A DNA stretch of 64,000 nucleotides, from assembly GCA_026391435.1 (NCBI GenBank), contig JAPLEJ010000008.1, positions 96,033 through 160,032 on the forward strand. The letters run 5' to 3'. Position 1 is the stretch's first letter, and each line of letters opens with the position of its first letter. The position numbers and the translations under genes were made by a program. The notes under the pieces are model-generated. The model was not told the DNA's origin. It was given only the letters and a program-made list of their open reading frames with translations, and ran no database searches. The stretch is from Bacteroidota bacterium. GTDB taxonomy: Bacteria; Bacteroidota; Bacteroidia; Chitinophagales; Chitinophagaceae. This document shows, piece by piece, positions 35,518 to 43,467 of the stretch.

Positions 35518-36615
35518 TTATAAAGATAATTCCTTTATAGCAGTTTCAAGTGCTTCTATTGAAAAAGGGGCAAAGGGCGGCTTTTGAAAATTAAAATTTT
35601 CAGCAGCAGCAAGTGCTGTATTTAATTTAAAATCGGATTGATCATAACATAAGGCCCATTTATTCTCATGCCATAATTTTCCTAAATACAATTGTTCAGT
35701 TTGACCTGGCGTAGGAATCAAAATCAATTTTTTGTCAAAGGGAATCATCTCCATTAAAGTGGTATAACCACCTCGGCAAATAATATATTCGGCTCGATTT
35801 ATTTCATTCACTAATGCATCAGCAGATAAATGTGGATACATCCTGCCGTTATTCATTTTTTGAAAAGCTTTCTTATTGTTGGGTATGCCAGCTATCAAAA
35901 CAAATTTTAAATTTGATTCGTTACCAGCCGTCCACAATAAATCCTCAAGTAAAGTTCTTTGTGGCTCAGGTCCTGATACAATGGCCAAGAAATGAATGGG
36001 ATTAATAGATGACGCTGTAACATTACTTTTATCTTCATTTATTAATCTAGATAAATAACCCATATACCACAATGGGATACTCGGTTTCAATATGGGATTC
36101 GCTAATACGCCCGATAAATTTTGAGGGCCTGCGATATCAGGAATCCAACAGGCGCTAAATTTTTTTAACCAAGCATACTGTATTTTTTGAAATAATTGAG
36201 TAGCCCATTTAAAAGGCATTTGTAAATTAAGCTGATGCGTTATAAAAACGCTAGGTATTTTTTTATGATAAAATCCAAAACGATTATCGGAAATGATCAT
36301 GTCAAAATTAAATTTCTTTTGTGCTTTTTTTAGCCATCTATTTTCGTAAACGATACTATATATAATCTGAGGCAATTGTATTAGAAGTACTAAGGGGAGT
36401 AAAATAGCCCATCTGCTATAACGTATACGATAGCCTCTTAAATGTAGGAATGTAGCTGTGGGTATCGCTTCCCTCAAAATAGTTTCATGTTGTCCTTCGG
36501 TTGCGATATAAATATGATAGCCCAATTTTTCTAATGCCTTTATGAGTGAAATACACCGAGTGGCATGTCCTAAACCCCAATCAATGGGCGAAATACAAAT
36601 TTTAGCTTGCTTCAT
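35518..36615 (-). CDS. MurG-like glycosyltransferase (GT-B fold)
   Basis: 365 residues. The N-terminal ISPIDWGLGHATRCISLIKALEKLGY is the Gly-rich/His motif of GT28-like and related proteins, and the C-terminal half carries AEYIICRGGYTTLMEMIPFDKKLILIPTPGQTEQLYL, the nucleotide-sugar binding region of GT-B enzymes such as MurG. An amphipathic or membrane-associating helix is seen at ILLPLVLLIQLPQIIYSIVY. The acceptor is unknown; it is not MurG itself by sequence pattern. It is upstream of mnmH on the same message. Confidence 0.85.
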   Translation of the reverse strand: MKQAKICISPIDWGLGHATRCISLIKALEKLGYHIYIATEGQHETILREAIPTATFLHLRGYRIRYSRWAILLPLVLLIQLPQIIYSIVYENRWLKKAQKKFNFDMIISDNRFGFYHKKIPSVFITHQLNLQMPFKWATQLFQKIQYAWLKKFSACWIPDIAGPQNLSGVLANPILKPSIPLWYMGYLSRLINEDKSNVTASSINPIHFLAIVSGPEPQRTLLEDLLWTAGNESNLKFVLIAGIPNNKKAFQKMNNGRMYPHLSADALVNEINRAEYIICRGGYTTLMEMIPFDKKLILIPTPGQTEQLYLGKLWHENKWALCYDQSDFKLNTALAAAENFNFQKPPFAPFSIEALETAIKELSL

Positions 36616-36654
36616 AAAGCACTAATTTAGTCAATATTATACATGTTTAAAATG

Positions 36655-36662
36655 TAAATTTG
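36655..36662 (+). promoter_or_regulatory. -7 element for the DUF5690 gene
   Basis: TAAATTTG is a perfect TAnnTTTG match 56 bases before ATG 36719. The leader it implies begins right at a 12-base palindrome (36671-36682). Confidence 0.45.
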
Positions 36663-36670
36663 GATAAGCG

Positions 36671-36682
36671 CATGGGCCCATG
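36671..36682. repeat. 12-base perfect palindrome CATGGGCCCATG
   Basis: A GC-rich self-complementary site in AT-rich DNA, directly after the predicted transcription start of the DUF5690 gene. Such a placement suits an operator; a second weaker inverted repeat (ACAT, seven bases, ATGT) lies at 36641-36655. Confidence 0.4.
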
Positions 36683-36718
36683 ATTTAAGGAAGCCTAGGC
36701 AACAAAAAAATTATAAGT

Positions 36719-37987
36719 ATGCCTTTATTGTCAAAAGATAAATCCATTGCACTTTATGCAGCCCTTGTTTCCTTTGGAACTTATGTTTTTGTCTTTGGTT
36801 TCAGGAAATCTTTTACGGTCTGTACTTTTGATGGCCTCAGTTTTGGCCCTATTGCTTATAAAACGGCTTTAGTGATAAGCCAAATGCTTGGCTATTTACT
36901 GGCAAAATTTTATGGTATAAAATTTATTTCAGGATTACAAAAAACAAATCGTTATAAAATTATTTTTTTATTGACGGGCTTATCTTGGTTAGCTTGGTTG
37001 TTTTTTGCATTGGTGCCCGCACCTTATAATGTTATCTTTTTATTTTTAAATGGTTTTCCATTAGGTATGTTATGGGGCGTGGTATTTTCGTATGTAGAGG
37101 GACGGAAAACCACCGACTTTATAGGAGCTGCATTAGCAGTGAGTTTTATTTTTTCCGCAGGTTGGGTGAAATCAGTGGGAGGTTGGTTAATGATCAATTT
37201 TCAAATCTCTGAATTTTGGGTACCCTTTTGTACAGGGTTGGTATTTGCACTACCCTTGGTCATTTGCGTATATGGATTAGAAAAAGTGCCACCCCCTTCG
37301 GCTGAAGATGAATTGTTGCGCGCGCAACGCGTTCCGATGACACAAGCAGATAGAAAAAAAATCCTTAAACAATATTTACCAGGCATCATTGCATTTGTGG
37401 TCGTGTATTTATTTGCCACTATTTTTAGAGATATCCGAGATAATTTTTCAGCGGATATGTGGAAGGAGATGGGCTATGCCGCTAAGCCAGCCATATTTAC
37501 TCAAACCGAAATCCCCATCACTATCTTTATTTTATTATTGATTGGCGCTGTTGTTGTTATTAAAAATAATTTCAAAGCCTTAATGGTGGCGCATGTATTT
37601 ATTATCATTGGATTTGTGACAGCAGGAATAGCCACTTACTTTTTTACACAACAATTACTTGATCCCTTTTGGTGGATGTTGTGGGTGGGACTTGGTTTAT
37701 ACTTAGTGTACATCCCTTTTAATTCTATTTTCTTTGATCGACTAATTGCTGCGTTCTCCATGAAAGGCAATGCAGGATTTTTTATTTATGTCGCCGATTC
37801 GGTGGGATATGTTGGAAGCGTATCTGTCATGTTAGTGAAGGAGGGCTTGACCATTCCCATACAATGGACTAAATTCTTTTCACAAAGTGTAATGATTTTA
37901 TCTTTTGTAGGTGTATTTATTACGCTGTTTGCGATGCTTTATTTTTATAAAAAACATCAAGCAAAAACAAACTCAATAGTAGTTTAA
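36719..37987 (+). CDS. DUF5690 family membrane protein (MFS-like)
   Basis: 422 residues with about twelve hydrophobic helices and a charged central loop (EDELLRAQRVPMTQADRKKILKQY), the layout of a major-facilitator transporter. The pattern (FGTYVFVFGFRKSFTVCTFDGL at the start, FRDIRDNFSADMWKEMGY in the middle, FIYVADSVGYVGSVSVML near the end) matches the Bacteroidota family DUF5690, whose substrate is unknown. It is divergent from the glycosyltransferase gene and convergent with msrB. I cannot say what it carries. Confidence 0.85.
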   Translation: MPLLSKDKSIALYAALVSFGTYVFVFGFRKSFTVCTFDGLSFGPIAYKTALVISQMLGYLLAKFYGIKFISGLQKTNRYKIIFLLTGLSWLAWLFFALVPAPYNVIFLFLNGFPLGMLWGVVFSYVEGRKTTDFIGAALAVSFIFSAGWVKSVGGWLMINFQISEFWVPFCTGLVFALPLVICVYGLEKVPPPSAEDELLRAQRVPMTQADRKKILKQYLPGIIAFVVVYLFATIFRDIRDNFSADMWKEMGYAAKPAIFTQTEIPITIFILLLIGAVVVIKNNFKALMVAHVFIIIGFVTAGIATYFFTQQLLDPFWWMLWVGLGLYLVYIPFNSIFFDRLIAAFSMKGNAGFFIYVADSVGYVGSVSVMLVKEGLTIPIQWTKFFSQSVMILSFVGVFITLFAMLYFYKKHQAKTNSIVV

Positions 37988-37993
37988 ATAAGA

Positions 37994-38016
37994 AGGAAAT
38001 TATTTTCCTATCTAGT
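37994..38016 (+). terminator. Weak hairpin between convergent DUF5690 and msrB genes
   Basis: AGGAAA (37994-37999) pairs with TTTCCT (38004-38009) across TTAT, with a T-rich stretch nearby. Only six pairs, so a modest terminator at best, possibly serving both genes. Confidence 0.35.
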
Positions 38017-38017
38017 T

Positions 38018-38530
38018 TTATTTTTTCTCAAGGGCCAACACGACACCATTAATACAATAACGCAAACCCGTTGGCGGTGGTCCATCTTCAAATACATGTC
38101 CTAAATGTGCTTTGCATTTCCCGCATTGCACTTCGGTACGTGTCATCCCATAGGTGCGATCAGGAGTGTAAATGAGCGCTCCTTTTGTAATAGGGTCAAA
38201 AAAACTTGGCCATCCACAACCGCTATCAAACTTAGTATCACTTTTAAATAAAGCGTTGCCACAAGCTACACAGTGGTAAGTCCCTATTTCCTTGGAGGTT
38301 TCAAAAGCACTCGAAAAAGGGCGCTCTGTTCCTTTTTCACGGGCCACAGCATATACCTCAGGAGATAAAATTTGTTTCCAAATACTGTCGGGTACAATAA
38401 GCTTTTCTTTATTGGTCGTAGAATAGTAGTTGTTTTTATTATTGGGCATAGTATTATTTTTGGATTTATTACTTGTTTGTGAACAAGCCGACTGGCTGAT
38501 CAAAATCATTAAAAAAAGAAGTTTATACAT
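38018..38530 (-). CDS. msrB: Peptide-methionine (R)-S-oxide reductase, lipoprotein form
   Basis: 170 residues from ATG 38530, which begins a lipoprotein signal ([16 protein letters not shown]). A longer frame from 38566 would bury it and starts upstream of the -7-like box. The MsrB domain has both zinc CxxC pairs ([11 protein letters not shown] and [14 protein letters not shown]), [11 protein letters not shown], and the catalytic Cys in GLRYCINGV. It reduces methionine R-sulfoxide in proteins. The lipobox places it in the envelope rather than the cytosol, so it probably repairs oxidised envelope proteins. Confidence 0.93.
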   Translation of the reverse strand: MYKLLFLMILISQSACSQTSNKSKNNTMPNNKNNYYSTTNKEKLIVPDSIWKQILSPEVYAVAREKGTERPFSSAFETSKEIGTYHCVACGNALFKSDTKFDSGCGWPSFFDPITKGALIYTPDRTYGMTRTEVQCGKCKAHLGHVFEDGPPPTGLRYCINGVVLALEKK

Positions 38531-38547
38531 AAAAGGGCTTATGAGTG

Positions 38548-38555
38548 TAAAAATA
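38548..38555 (-). promoter_or_regulatory. Possible -7 element for msrB
   Basis: TATTTTTA on the minus strand matches TAnnTTTG except at the last base and lies 17 bases before ATG 38530. Confidence 0.35.
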
Positions 38556-38622
38556 CTAACAAGCATTCAGATAATTTGTTCAGTTTTTAGATTTTCTTGC
38601 TTAAAATTTTACACGAGTGGTG

Positions 38623-38630
38623 TATATTTG
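38623..38630 (+). promoter_or_regulatory. -7 element for adk
   Basis: TATATTTG is a perfect TAnnTTTG match 21 bases before the adk ATG. Confidence 0.55.
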
Positions 38631-38651
38631 TCGGCACCCTAATCATTTAGT

Positions 38652-39227
38652 ATGTTTAATTTAATCCTATTCGGACCTCCAGGAAGTGGCAAAGGCACTC
38701 AAAGTGAAAATATTATTGCTGCTTATGGATTACAACACCTTTCCACAGGTAATTTATTAAGATCTGAAATTACCCAACAAACGCCTTTGGGTTTGGAAGC
38801 CAAAAGTTTTATGGACCAAGGTCAATTGGTACCAGATGCGGTAGTGATAGGTATGGTAGGAAATTTTATGGATGCACATCCTCAAGCAAAGGGTTTTTTA
38901 TTTGATGGTTTTCCGCGCACTACTGCACAATGCATTGCACTTGACGCATTACTACAACAAAGAACTTATGAAATTAATGTGGTGTTGGCATTGGAAGTAA
39001 CCGAAGCCGAATTAGTCAAAAGATTATTGGGACGTGGCGCTACATCAGGCCGCAGTGATGATACGAATGAAACTGTGATTAGAGCCAGAATTCAGGAGTA
39101 CCATGATAAAACAACTGCAGTTGAAAAATATTACGCACAATTTAATAAAGTAGTTGCTATCAAAGGCGAAGGTACGGTTGAAAGTATTTACGCAGATTTG
39201 AAAAAAGAAATGGATGCTCGTATCTAA
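38652..39227 (+). CDS. adk: Adenylate kinase
   Basis: 191 residues, the short-lid form without a zinc finger. It equilibrates ATP + AMP with 2 ADP. Motifs are LFGPPGSGKGTQS (P-loop), HLSTGNLLRSEI, GFLFDGFPRTTAQC and LLGRGATSGRSDDTNETVIRARI for the lid and LID arginines. It has its own -7 box and converges with fabG, with only five bases between the stops. Confidence 0.97.
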   Translation: MFNLILFGPPGSGKGTQSENIIAAYGLQHLSTGNLLRSEITQQTPLGLEAKSFMDQGQLVPDAVVIGMVGNFMDAHPQAKGFLFDGFPRTTAQCIALDALLQQRTYEINVVLALEVTEAELVKRLLGRGATSGRSDDTNETVIRARIQEYHDKTTAVEKYYAQFNKVVAIKGEGTVESIYADLKKEMDARI

Positions 39228-39232
39228 TTGGA

Positions 39233-39988
39233 TTAGATATTCAATCCGCCACAAGTGCTGATGACTTGTCCAGTAATATAGCTACTTAAATCACTTGCTA
39301 AAAATAAAGTGGTATTGGCAATTTCCTCTGCTTTGCCAAAACGACCTAATGGAATTTTTTCCAAAAATGCTTTTCCAGCATCACCTTCATTTAAATAATG
39401 TGTCATATCGGTTTCTACAAAACCAGGTGCAATGGCATTGACTCTAATATTACGACTGCCTATTTCAAGAGCGATAGATTTAGTAAAGCCAATGATACCC
39501 GCTTTGCTTACAGCATAGCTACTTTGTCCCGCATTTCCACGGATTCCAATAATTGAACTCATATTAATAATGCTACCCGATCTTGCTTTCATCATAGGCT
39601 TGATGACCTGCTTCGTCATATTAAATACACTTTTTAAATTTGTATTCATGACTTCATCCCACTGTTCAGCTGTCATGCGTAATAATAAATTATCTTTTGA
39701 AATGCCCGCATTGTTTACGCAAATATCAATAGCCCCAAATTCAGCAATAACCGCATTGACAAAAATTTCACAAGCTGCAAAATCTCCTGCGTTGGTTTGG
39801 TATGCTTTTGCCTTTACCCCTAAATTATTTATTTCTTTTTCAAGCGCGCTTGCTTTATCTGCACTTGCATCACTCACATATGTAAAAGCAATATGGGCTC
39901 CTTGTTCTGCTAGTTTTAAAGCAATAGCAGCGCCAATACCGCGCGCTGCACCAGTTACAATAGCTACTTTTCCTGTTAATAGTTTCAT
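39233..39988 (-). CDS. fabG: 3-oxoacyl-ACP reductase
   Basis: 251 residues, classical SDR. It reduces 3-oxoacyl-ACP with NADPH in fatty-acid elongation. Features: VTGAARGIGAAIALKLAEQG nucleotide motif, VNNAGISKDNLLLRM, catalytic Ser in IINMSSIIGIRGNAGQ with YAVSKAG (Tyr and Lys), VNAIAPGFVETDMT, and the C-terminal YITGQVISTCGGLNI. The ISKDNLLLRM and GFVETDMT segments favour true FabG over other SDRs. No other fab gene adjoins it. Confidence 0.92.
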   Translation of the reverse strand: MKLLTGKVAIVTGAARGIGAAIALKLAEQGAHIAFTYVSDASADKASALEKEINNLGVKAKAYQTNAGDFAACEIFVNAVIAEFGAIDICVNNAGISKDNLLLRMTAEQWDEVMNTNLKSVFNMTKQVIKPMMKARSGSIINMSSIIGIRGNAGQSSYAVSKAGIIGFTKSIALEIGSRNIRVNAIAPGFVETDMTHYLNEGDAGKAFLEKIPLGRFGKAEEIANTTLFLASDLSSYITGQVISTCGGLNI

Positions 39989-40010
39989 TAAATGATTATT
40001 TATGCTTTTA

Positions 40011-40018
40011 CAAAGATA
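40011..40018 (-). promoter_or_regulatory. -7 element for fabG
   Basis: TATCTTTG on the minus strand, perfect TAnnTTTG, 22 bases before the fabG ATG. Confidence 0.55.
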
Positions 40019-40073
40019 ACGGGTTTGGTCATTAAAATAGTACCCTCTGCCATTCGCGATTCATTTATTACGA

Positions 40074-41588
40074 TTATAATGCTTGATTCACTTTTTTTAT
40101 TTCTTCAATAAACAGACGCTCATTGGATAATCTGGGTACTTTATGTTGTCCACCCAATTTACCCTTTTGTTTTAACCAAGCATGAAAACATCCCTTTTTT
40201 ACACTTGTAATTTGAGGCAAGCCCAATGCAATATTTTTGTGTCGTTTTGCTTCGTAATCACTATTGGCCGACATTAAATTTTTGTCTAACTCAATGGTAA
40301 AAGCATTTAAATCGGTTGGTGCTGTTTCAAATTCTATCAACCATTCATGTGCCCCTGTGTTATGATCAGACATATATATGGGCGCTGCTGTATATTCTTT
40401 CATAGCTACTCCAAATTGAGCACAGGCTTCACTCATCGCTTTATCGCTATTATCAACAATGAGCTCCTCCCCAAAAGCATTTATAAATTGTTTTAATCTA
40501 CCTGTGACTTTAATTCGATAGGGCGCTAAATGAGTGAACTGAATGGTATCTCCAACTAAGTATCTCCATAGTCCGCCATTGGTACTTATGACGATGGCAT
40601 AATTTTTTCCAATTACAACCTTGTTTAATCCATAAGTGATTGGAAATTCTTTTCCATATTCTTCGATGGGCATGAACTCATAAAAAATACCATGTTCTAA
40701 AAATAACAACATTCCCTCCTCTTTCAAATTATCTTGTCCTGCAAAAAATCCTTCACTCGCATTATAAATTTCAAGGTAATTACAATCGCCTCCCATAATT
40801 TTTTTAAACTGTTCCTTGTAGGGTGTAAAAGAAACGCCACCATGTATATACAATTCAAAATTGGGCCACACTTCCTTGATGGTTAATTTCCCCGACATTT
40901 CTAAAATTCGTTTCAGTAATACTAAGGTCCATGTTGGCACGCCTGCTATGGAAGTCACATTTTCATGAATTGTACTTTGTGCTAAGTTTTCTATTTTCTC
41001 CTCCCATTCATCCATGAGTGCAATAGATAATTCAGGAGTTCGGATCAGCCCCGCCCAAAAAGGGGAGTTCTCTAATAATACAGCACTTAAATCTCCGTAT
41101 TGAATATCTTCTTTAATGGGATGCACATGATGACTTCCTCCAATCACCAATGCTTTTCCTGTTAGTAGATCGCTATCTGGTTTTGATTTATAATAGAGTG
41201 CGAGCACATCTTTAGACGCTTGAAAATGATTGTCCTGAATACTTTCCTCGGTCAATGGGATAAACTTGCTTTTATCACTTGTGGTGCCACTGCTTTTGGC
41301 AAACCATTTTACAGGCGTATTCCATAATATACCATCTTCCCCCTCCATGACCTGATCAATATAGGGCTTCAAGTCCTGGTATTCGTGAATAGGAACAGTG
41401 GCTTTGAATTTTCTAATATTAAAGATGTCTGCAAATTGATATTTAAGACCAAATGCAGTGTATTGTCCATGTGTAATTAAATCTTGTAATATCTCGCGCT
41501 GAGCCGCGATGGGGCTATTCACCCAATGCTCAATATGCCAATAACGGAATCGAGCCAATCTAGACAGTGCCGGGCTGAAAATCTTCAT
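40074..41588 (-). CDS. GH3 (auxin-responsive promoter) family protein, second copy
   Basis: 504 residues from ATG 41588, which gives MKIFSPALSRLARFRYW; the frame is open to 41615 but the first nine residues look like read-through of the leader. Same architecture as the copy at 18541-20061: KWFAKSSGTTSDKSKFIPLTEE (ATP loop), LYIHGGVSFTPYKEQFKKI, YNASEGFFAGQ, WRYLVGDTIQFT, KVTGRLKQFINAFGEELIVDN and a matching C-terminal block KLGGQHKVPRL. The product of the adenylation and its acceptor are unknown. It stands alone between fabG and lptB. Confidence 0.9.
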   Translation of the reverse strand: MKIFSPALSRLARFRYWHIEHWVNSPIAAQREILQDLITHGQYTAFGLKYQFADIFNIRKFKATVPIHEYQDLKPYIDQVMEGEDGILWNTPVKWFAKSSGTTSDKSKFIPLTEESIQDNHFQASKDVLALYYKSKPDSDLLTGKALVIGGSHHVHPIKEDIQYGDLSAVLLENSPFWAGLIRTPELSIALMDEWEEKIENLAQSTIHENVTSIAGVPTWTLVLLKRILEMSGKLTIKEVWPNFELYIHGGVSFTPYKEQFKKIMGGDCNYLEIYNASEGFFAGQDNLKEEGMLLFLEHGIFYEFMPIEEYGKEFPITYGLNKVVIGKNYAIVISTNGGLWRYLVGDTIQFTHLAPYRIKVTGRLKQFINAFGEELIVDNSDKAMSEACAQFGVAMKEYTAAPIYMSDHNTGAHEWLIEFETAPTDLNAFTIELDKNLMSANSDYEAKRHKNIALGLPQITSVKKGCFHAWLKQKGKLGGQHKVPRLSNERLFIEEIKKVNQAL

Positions 41589-41665
41589 AGGTATAACACA
41601 ATATACGCCATACACTTTAATAAATTAAGTAATAGGGATATGTTTTAGGACCCAATAATAAGGGG

Positions 41666-42433
41666 TTATTTTGCCTTGTTGCCCATTTCAATAATCCAAT
41701 CCTTGCGCTTTAATTCAAAATTGGTACCTAAATATAATCGGCGCACTTGTTCGTCTTCGGCTAATTCTTCGGCGCTGCCATGTTTGAATATTTTTCCTTC
41801 AATTAATAAATAAGCGCGATCGCAAATTGAAAGTGTTTCATTCACATTGTGATCGGTAATTAAAATACCAATATCTTTTAATTTCAAACGAGATACGACG
41901 GATTGAATATCCTCAACAGCGATAGGATCCACACCAGCAAAGGGTTCGTCTAATAAAATAAATTTAGGATCCACTGATAATGCGCGTGCAATTTCGGTAC
42001 GACGTCGCTCGCCTCCACTTAAACTATCTCCAAAATTATCTCGTACTTGATTTAAATTAAATTCATCCAATAAGCTTTCTAATTTAAATTCTCTTTCTGC
42101 TTTTGTTAATTTGGTCATTTCTAAAACAGCCATAATATTATCAGCCACCGATAGTTTTCTAAACACACTTGCTTCTTGTGGTAAATAACCTAGCCCCATT
42201 TGCGCGCGCTTGTACATGGGCAATTTGGTAATATCTTCATCGTTTAAAAAAACGCGTCCTTCATCCGGTGCAATTAACCCTACCACCATATAAAAAGTAG
42301 TGGTTTTGCCCGCTCCATTAGGTCCCAATAAGCCAACAATTTCACCTTGTTTTACTGAAATGCTTACATTGTCCACTACTTTGCGGCCCTTATATTGCTT
42401 AATTAATTTATCGGTATGTATGGCGAGTATCAC
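41666..42433 (-). CDS. lptB: LPS export ABC transporter ATP-binding protein
   Basis: 255 residues. ATPase of the LptB2FG complex that pulls LPS out of the inner membrane. Walker A is [19 protein letters not shown], the Q-loop region [14 protein letters not shown] is LptB-typical, the signature is [14 protein letters not shown], Walker B is [13 protein letters not shown], and the H-loop is [14 protein letters not shown]. It starts with GTG. A -7 box lies 14 bases upstream. lptF/G and lptC are not adjacent. Confidence 0.95.
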   Translation of the reverse strand: MILAIHTDKLIKQYKGRKVVDNVSISVKQGEIVGLLGPNGAGKTTTFYMVVGLIAPDEGRVFLNDEDITKLPMYKRAQMGLGYLPQEASVFRKLSVADNIMAVLEMTKLTKAEREFKLESLLDEFNLNQVRDNFGDSLSGGERRRTEIARALSVDPKFILLDEPFAGVDPIAVEDIQSVVSRLKLKDIGILITDHNVNETLSICDRAYLLIEGKIFKHGSAEELAEDEQVRRLYLGTNFELKRKDWIIEMGNKAK

Positions 42434-42447
42434 AGTATATATTTATA

Positions 42448-42455
42448 CAAAAATA
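42448..42455 (-). promoter_or_regulatory. -7 element for lptB
   Basis: TATTTTTG on the minus strand, perfect TAnnTTTG, 14 bases before the GTG start of lptB. Confidence 0.5.
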
Positions 42456-42497
42456 AGGGGAAATATAGGAATTGGCTCATTGGAAAGTAATATTAAC

Positions 42498-42505
42498 TAT
42501 TTTTG
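42498..42505 (+). promoter_or_regulatory. -7 element TATTTTTG abutting the metF start
   Basis: A perfect TAnnTTTG match ends six bases before ATG 42512. It overlaps the TTG at 42503, which rules that codon out as the start. Confidence 0.5.
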
Positions 42506-42511
42506 TTTTCT

Positions 42512-43465
42512 ATGCAGGTAATTGAACATTTAGCAAAAGCAAAAAACACCCTCGTCTCCTTTGAAGTATTACCCCCCTTGAAAGGTAAAACCATCTCTTA
42601 TATATATGAGCATTTAGATCCGCTCATGGAGTTTAAACCTTCATGGATCAATGTAACTTATCATCGTAGTGAGACCATTATAAGAAAAAATGAAGAGGGT
42701 AAAGACGAAAAGGTAGACGTGCGCAAGCGTCCAGGCACAGTAGGCATTTGTGCAGCCATAATGAATCATTATAATATTGATGCAGTACCTCATATTATTT
42801 GCGGCGGATTTTCTAAAAGAGAAACCGAAGACGCTTTAATTGATTTACAATTTTTAGGTATTGATAATGTTTTGGTGTTAAGAGGCGATGCCGAAAAAGG
42901 ACAAAAAACATTTGTACCGGAACCCAATGGTAACAAACAAGCCATTGAATTACTAATGCAGGTGGTTGGGCTTAATAACGGTGTTTATCTTGATAAGGAT
43001 ATCATTAATGGAAGTAAAACCAATTTTTGTATGGGTGTTTCGGGCTATCCCGAAAAACATTTTGAAGCGCCAAGTATGGAATTTGATTTACAACGCGCAA
43101 AAGAAAAAGTAGAGGCCGGCGCACAATATATAATGACTCAGATGTTTTTTGACAATAAAAAATATTTTGAATATGTAGATGCTTGCAGAAGTATTGGAAT
43201 TACAGTGCCCATTATTCCAGGATTAAAACCCATTACCAATAAAAAGCAATTAACTATTTTGCCTAATATTTTTTATGTTGACATTCCTACAGATTTATCT
43301 TCGGCGATGTTGGCTGCCACTACAGATGAAGCTTGCGAGCAAGTGGGAACAGAGTGGTTGATTCAACAAAGCAAGGAGTTGAAGGCTGCTGGAGTTCCTG
43401 TTTTACATTACTATACTTTAGGTAAACCCAAAGTGGTAAAGGATGTGGTATCTGCAGTATTTTAA
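42512..43465 (+). CDS. metF: Methylenetetrahydrofolate reductase
   Basis: 317 residues from ATG 42512. FAD-dependent TIM-barrel enzyme reducing 5,10-methylene-THF to 5-methyl-THF for methionine synthesis. Features: LVSFEVLPPLKGKT with the catalytic Glu near the N-terminus, NVTYHRSE, PHIICGGFSKRETEDAL, DNVLVLRGDAEKG, GVSGYPEKHFEAPSMEFDL, AQYIMTQMFFDNKKYFEYV and PIIPGLKPITNKKQL. It has its own divergent promoter opposite lptB, and its stop is two bases from that of the convergent thioredoxin-like gene. Confidence 0.96.
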   Translation: MQVIEHLAKAKNTLVSFEVLPPLKGKTISYIYEHLDPLMEFKPSWINVTYHRSETIIRKNEEGKDEKVDVRKRPGTVGICAAIMNHYNIDAVPHIICGGFSKRETEDALIDLQFLGIDNVLVLRGDAEKGQKTFVPEPNGNKQAIELLMQVVGLNNGVYLDKDIINGSKTNFCMGVSGYPEKHFEAPSMEFDLQRAKEKVEAGAQYIMTQMFFDNKKYFEYVDACRSIGITVPIIPGLKPITNKKQLTILPNIFYVDIPTDLSSAMLAATTDEACEQVGTEWLIQQSKELKAAGVPVLHYYTLGKPKVVKDVVSAVF

Positions 43466-43467
43466 AA

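Noticed and set aside
39570..39995. 141-codon plus-strand frame antisense to fabG
   Set aside because: It mirrors fabG codons; fabG motifs are intact on the other strand and this frame shows no domain.
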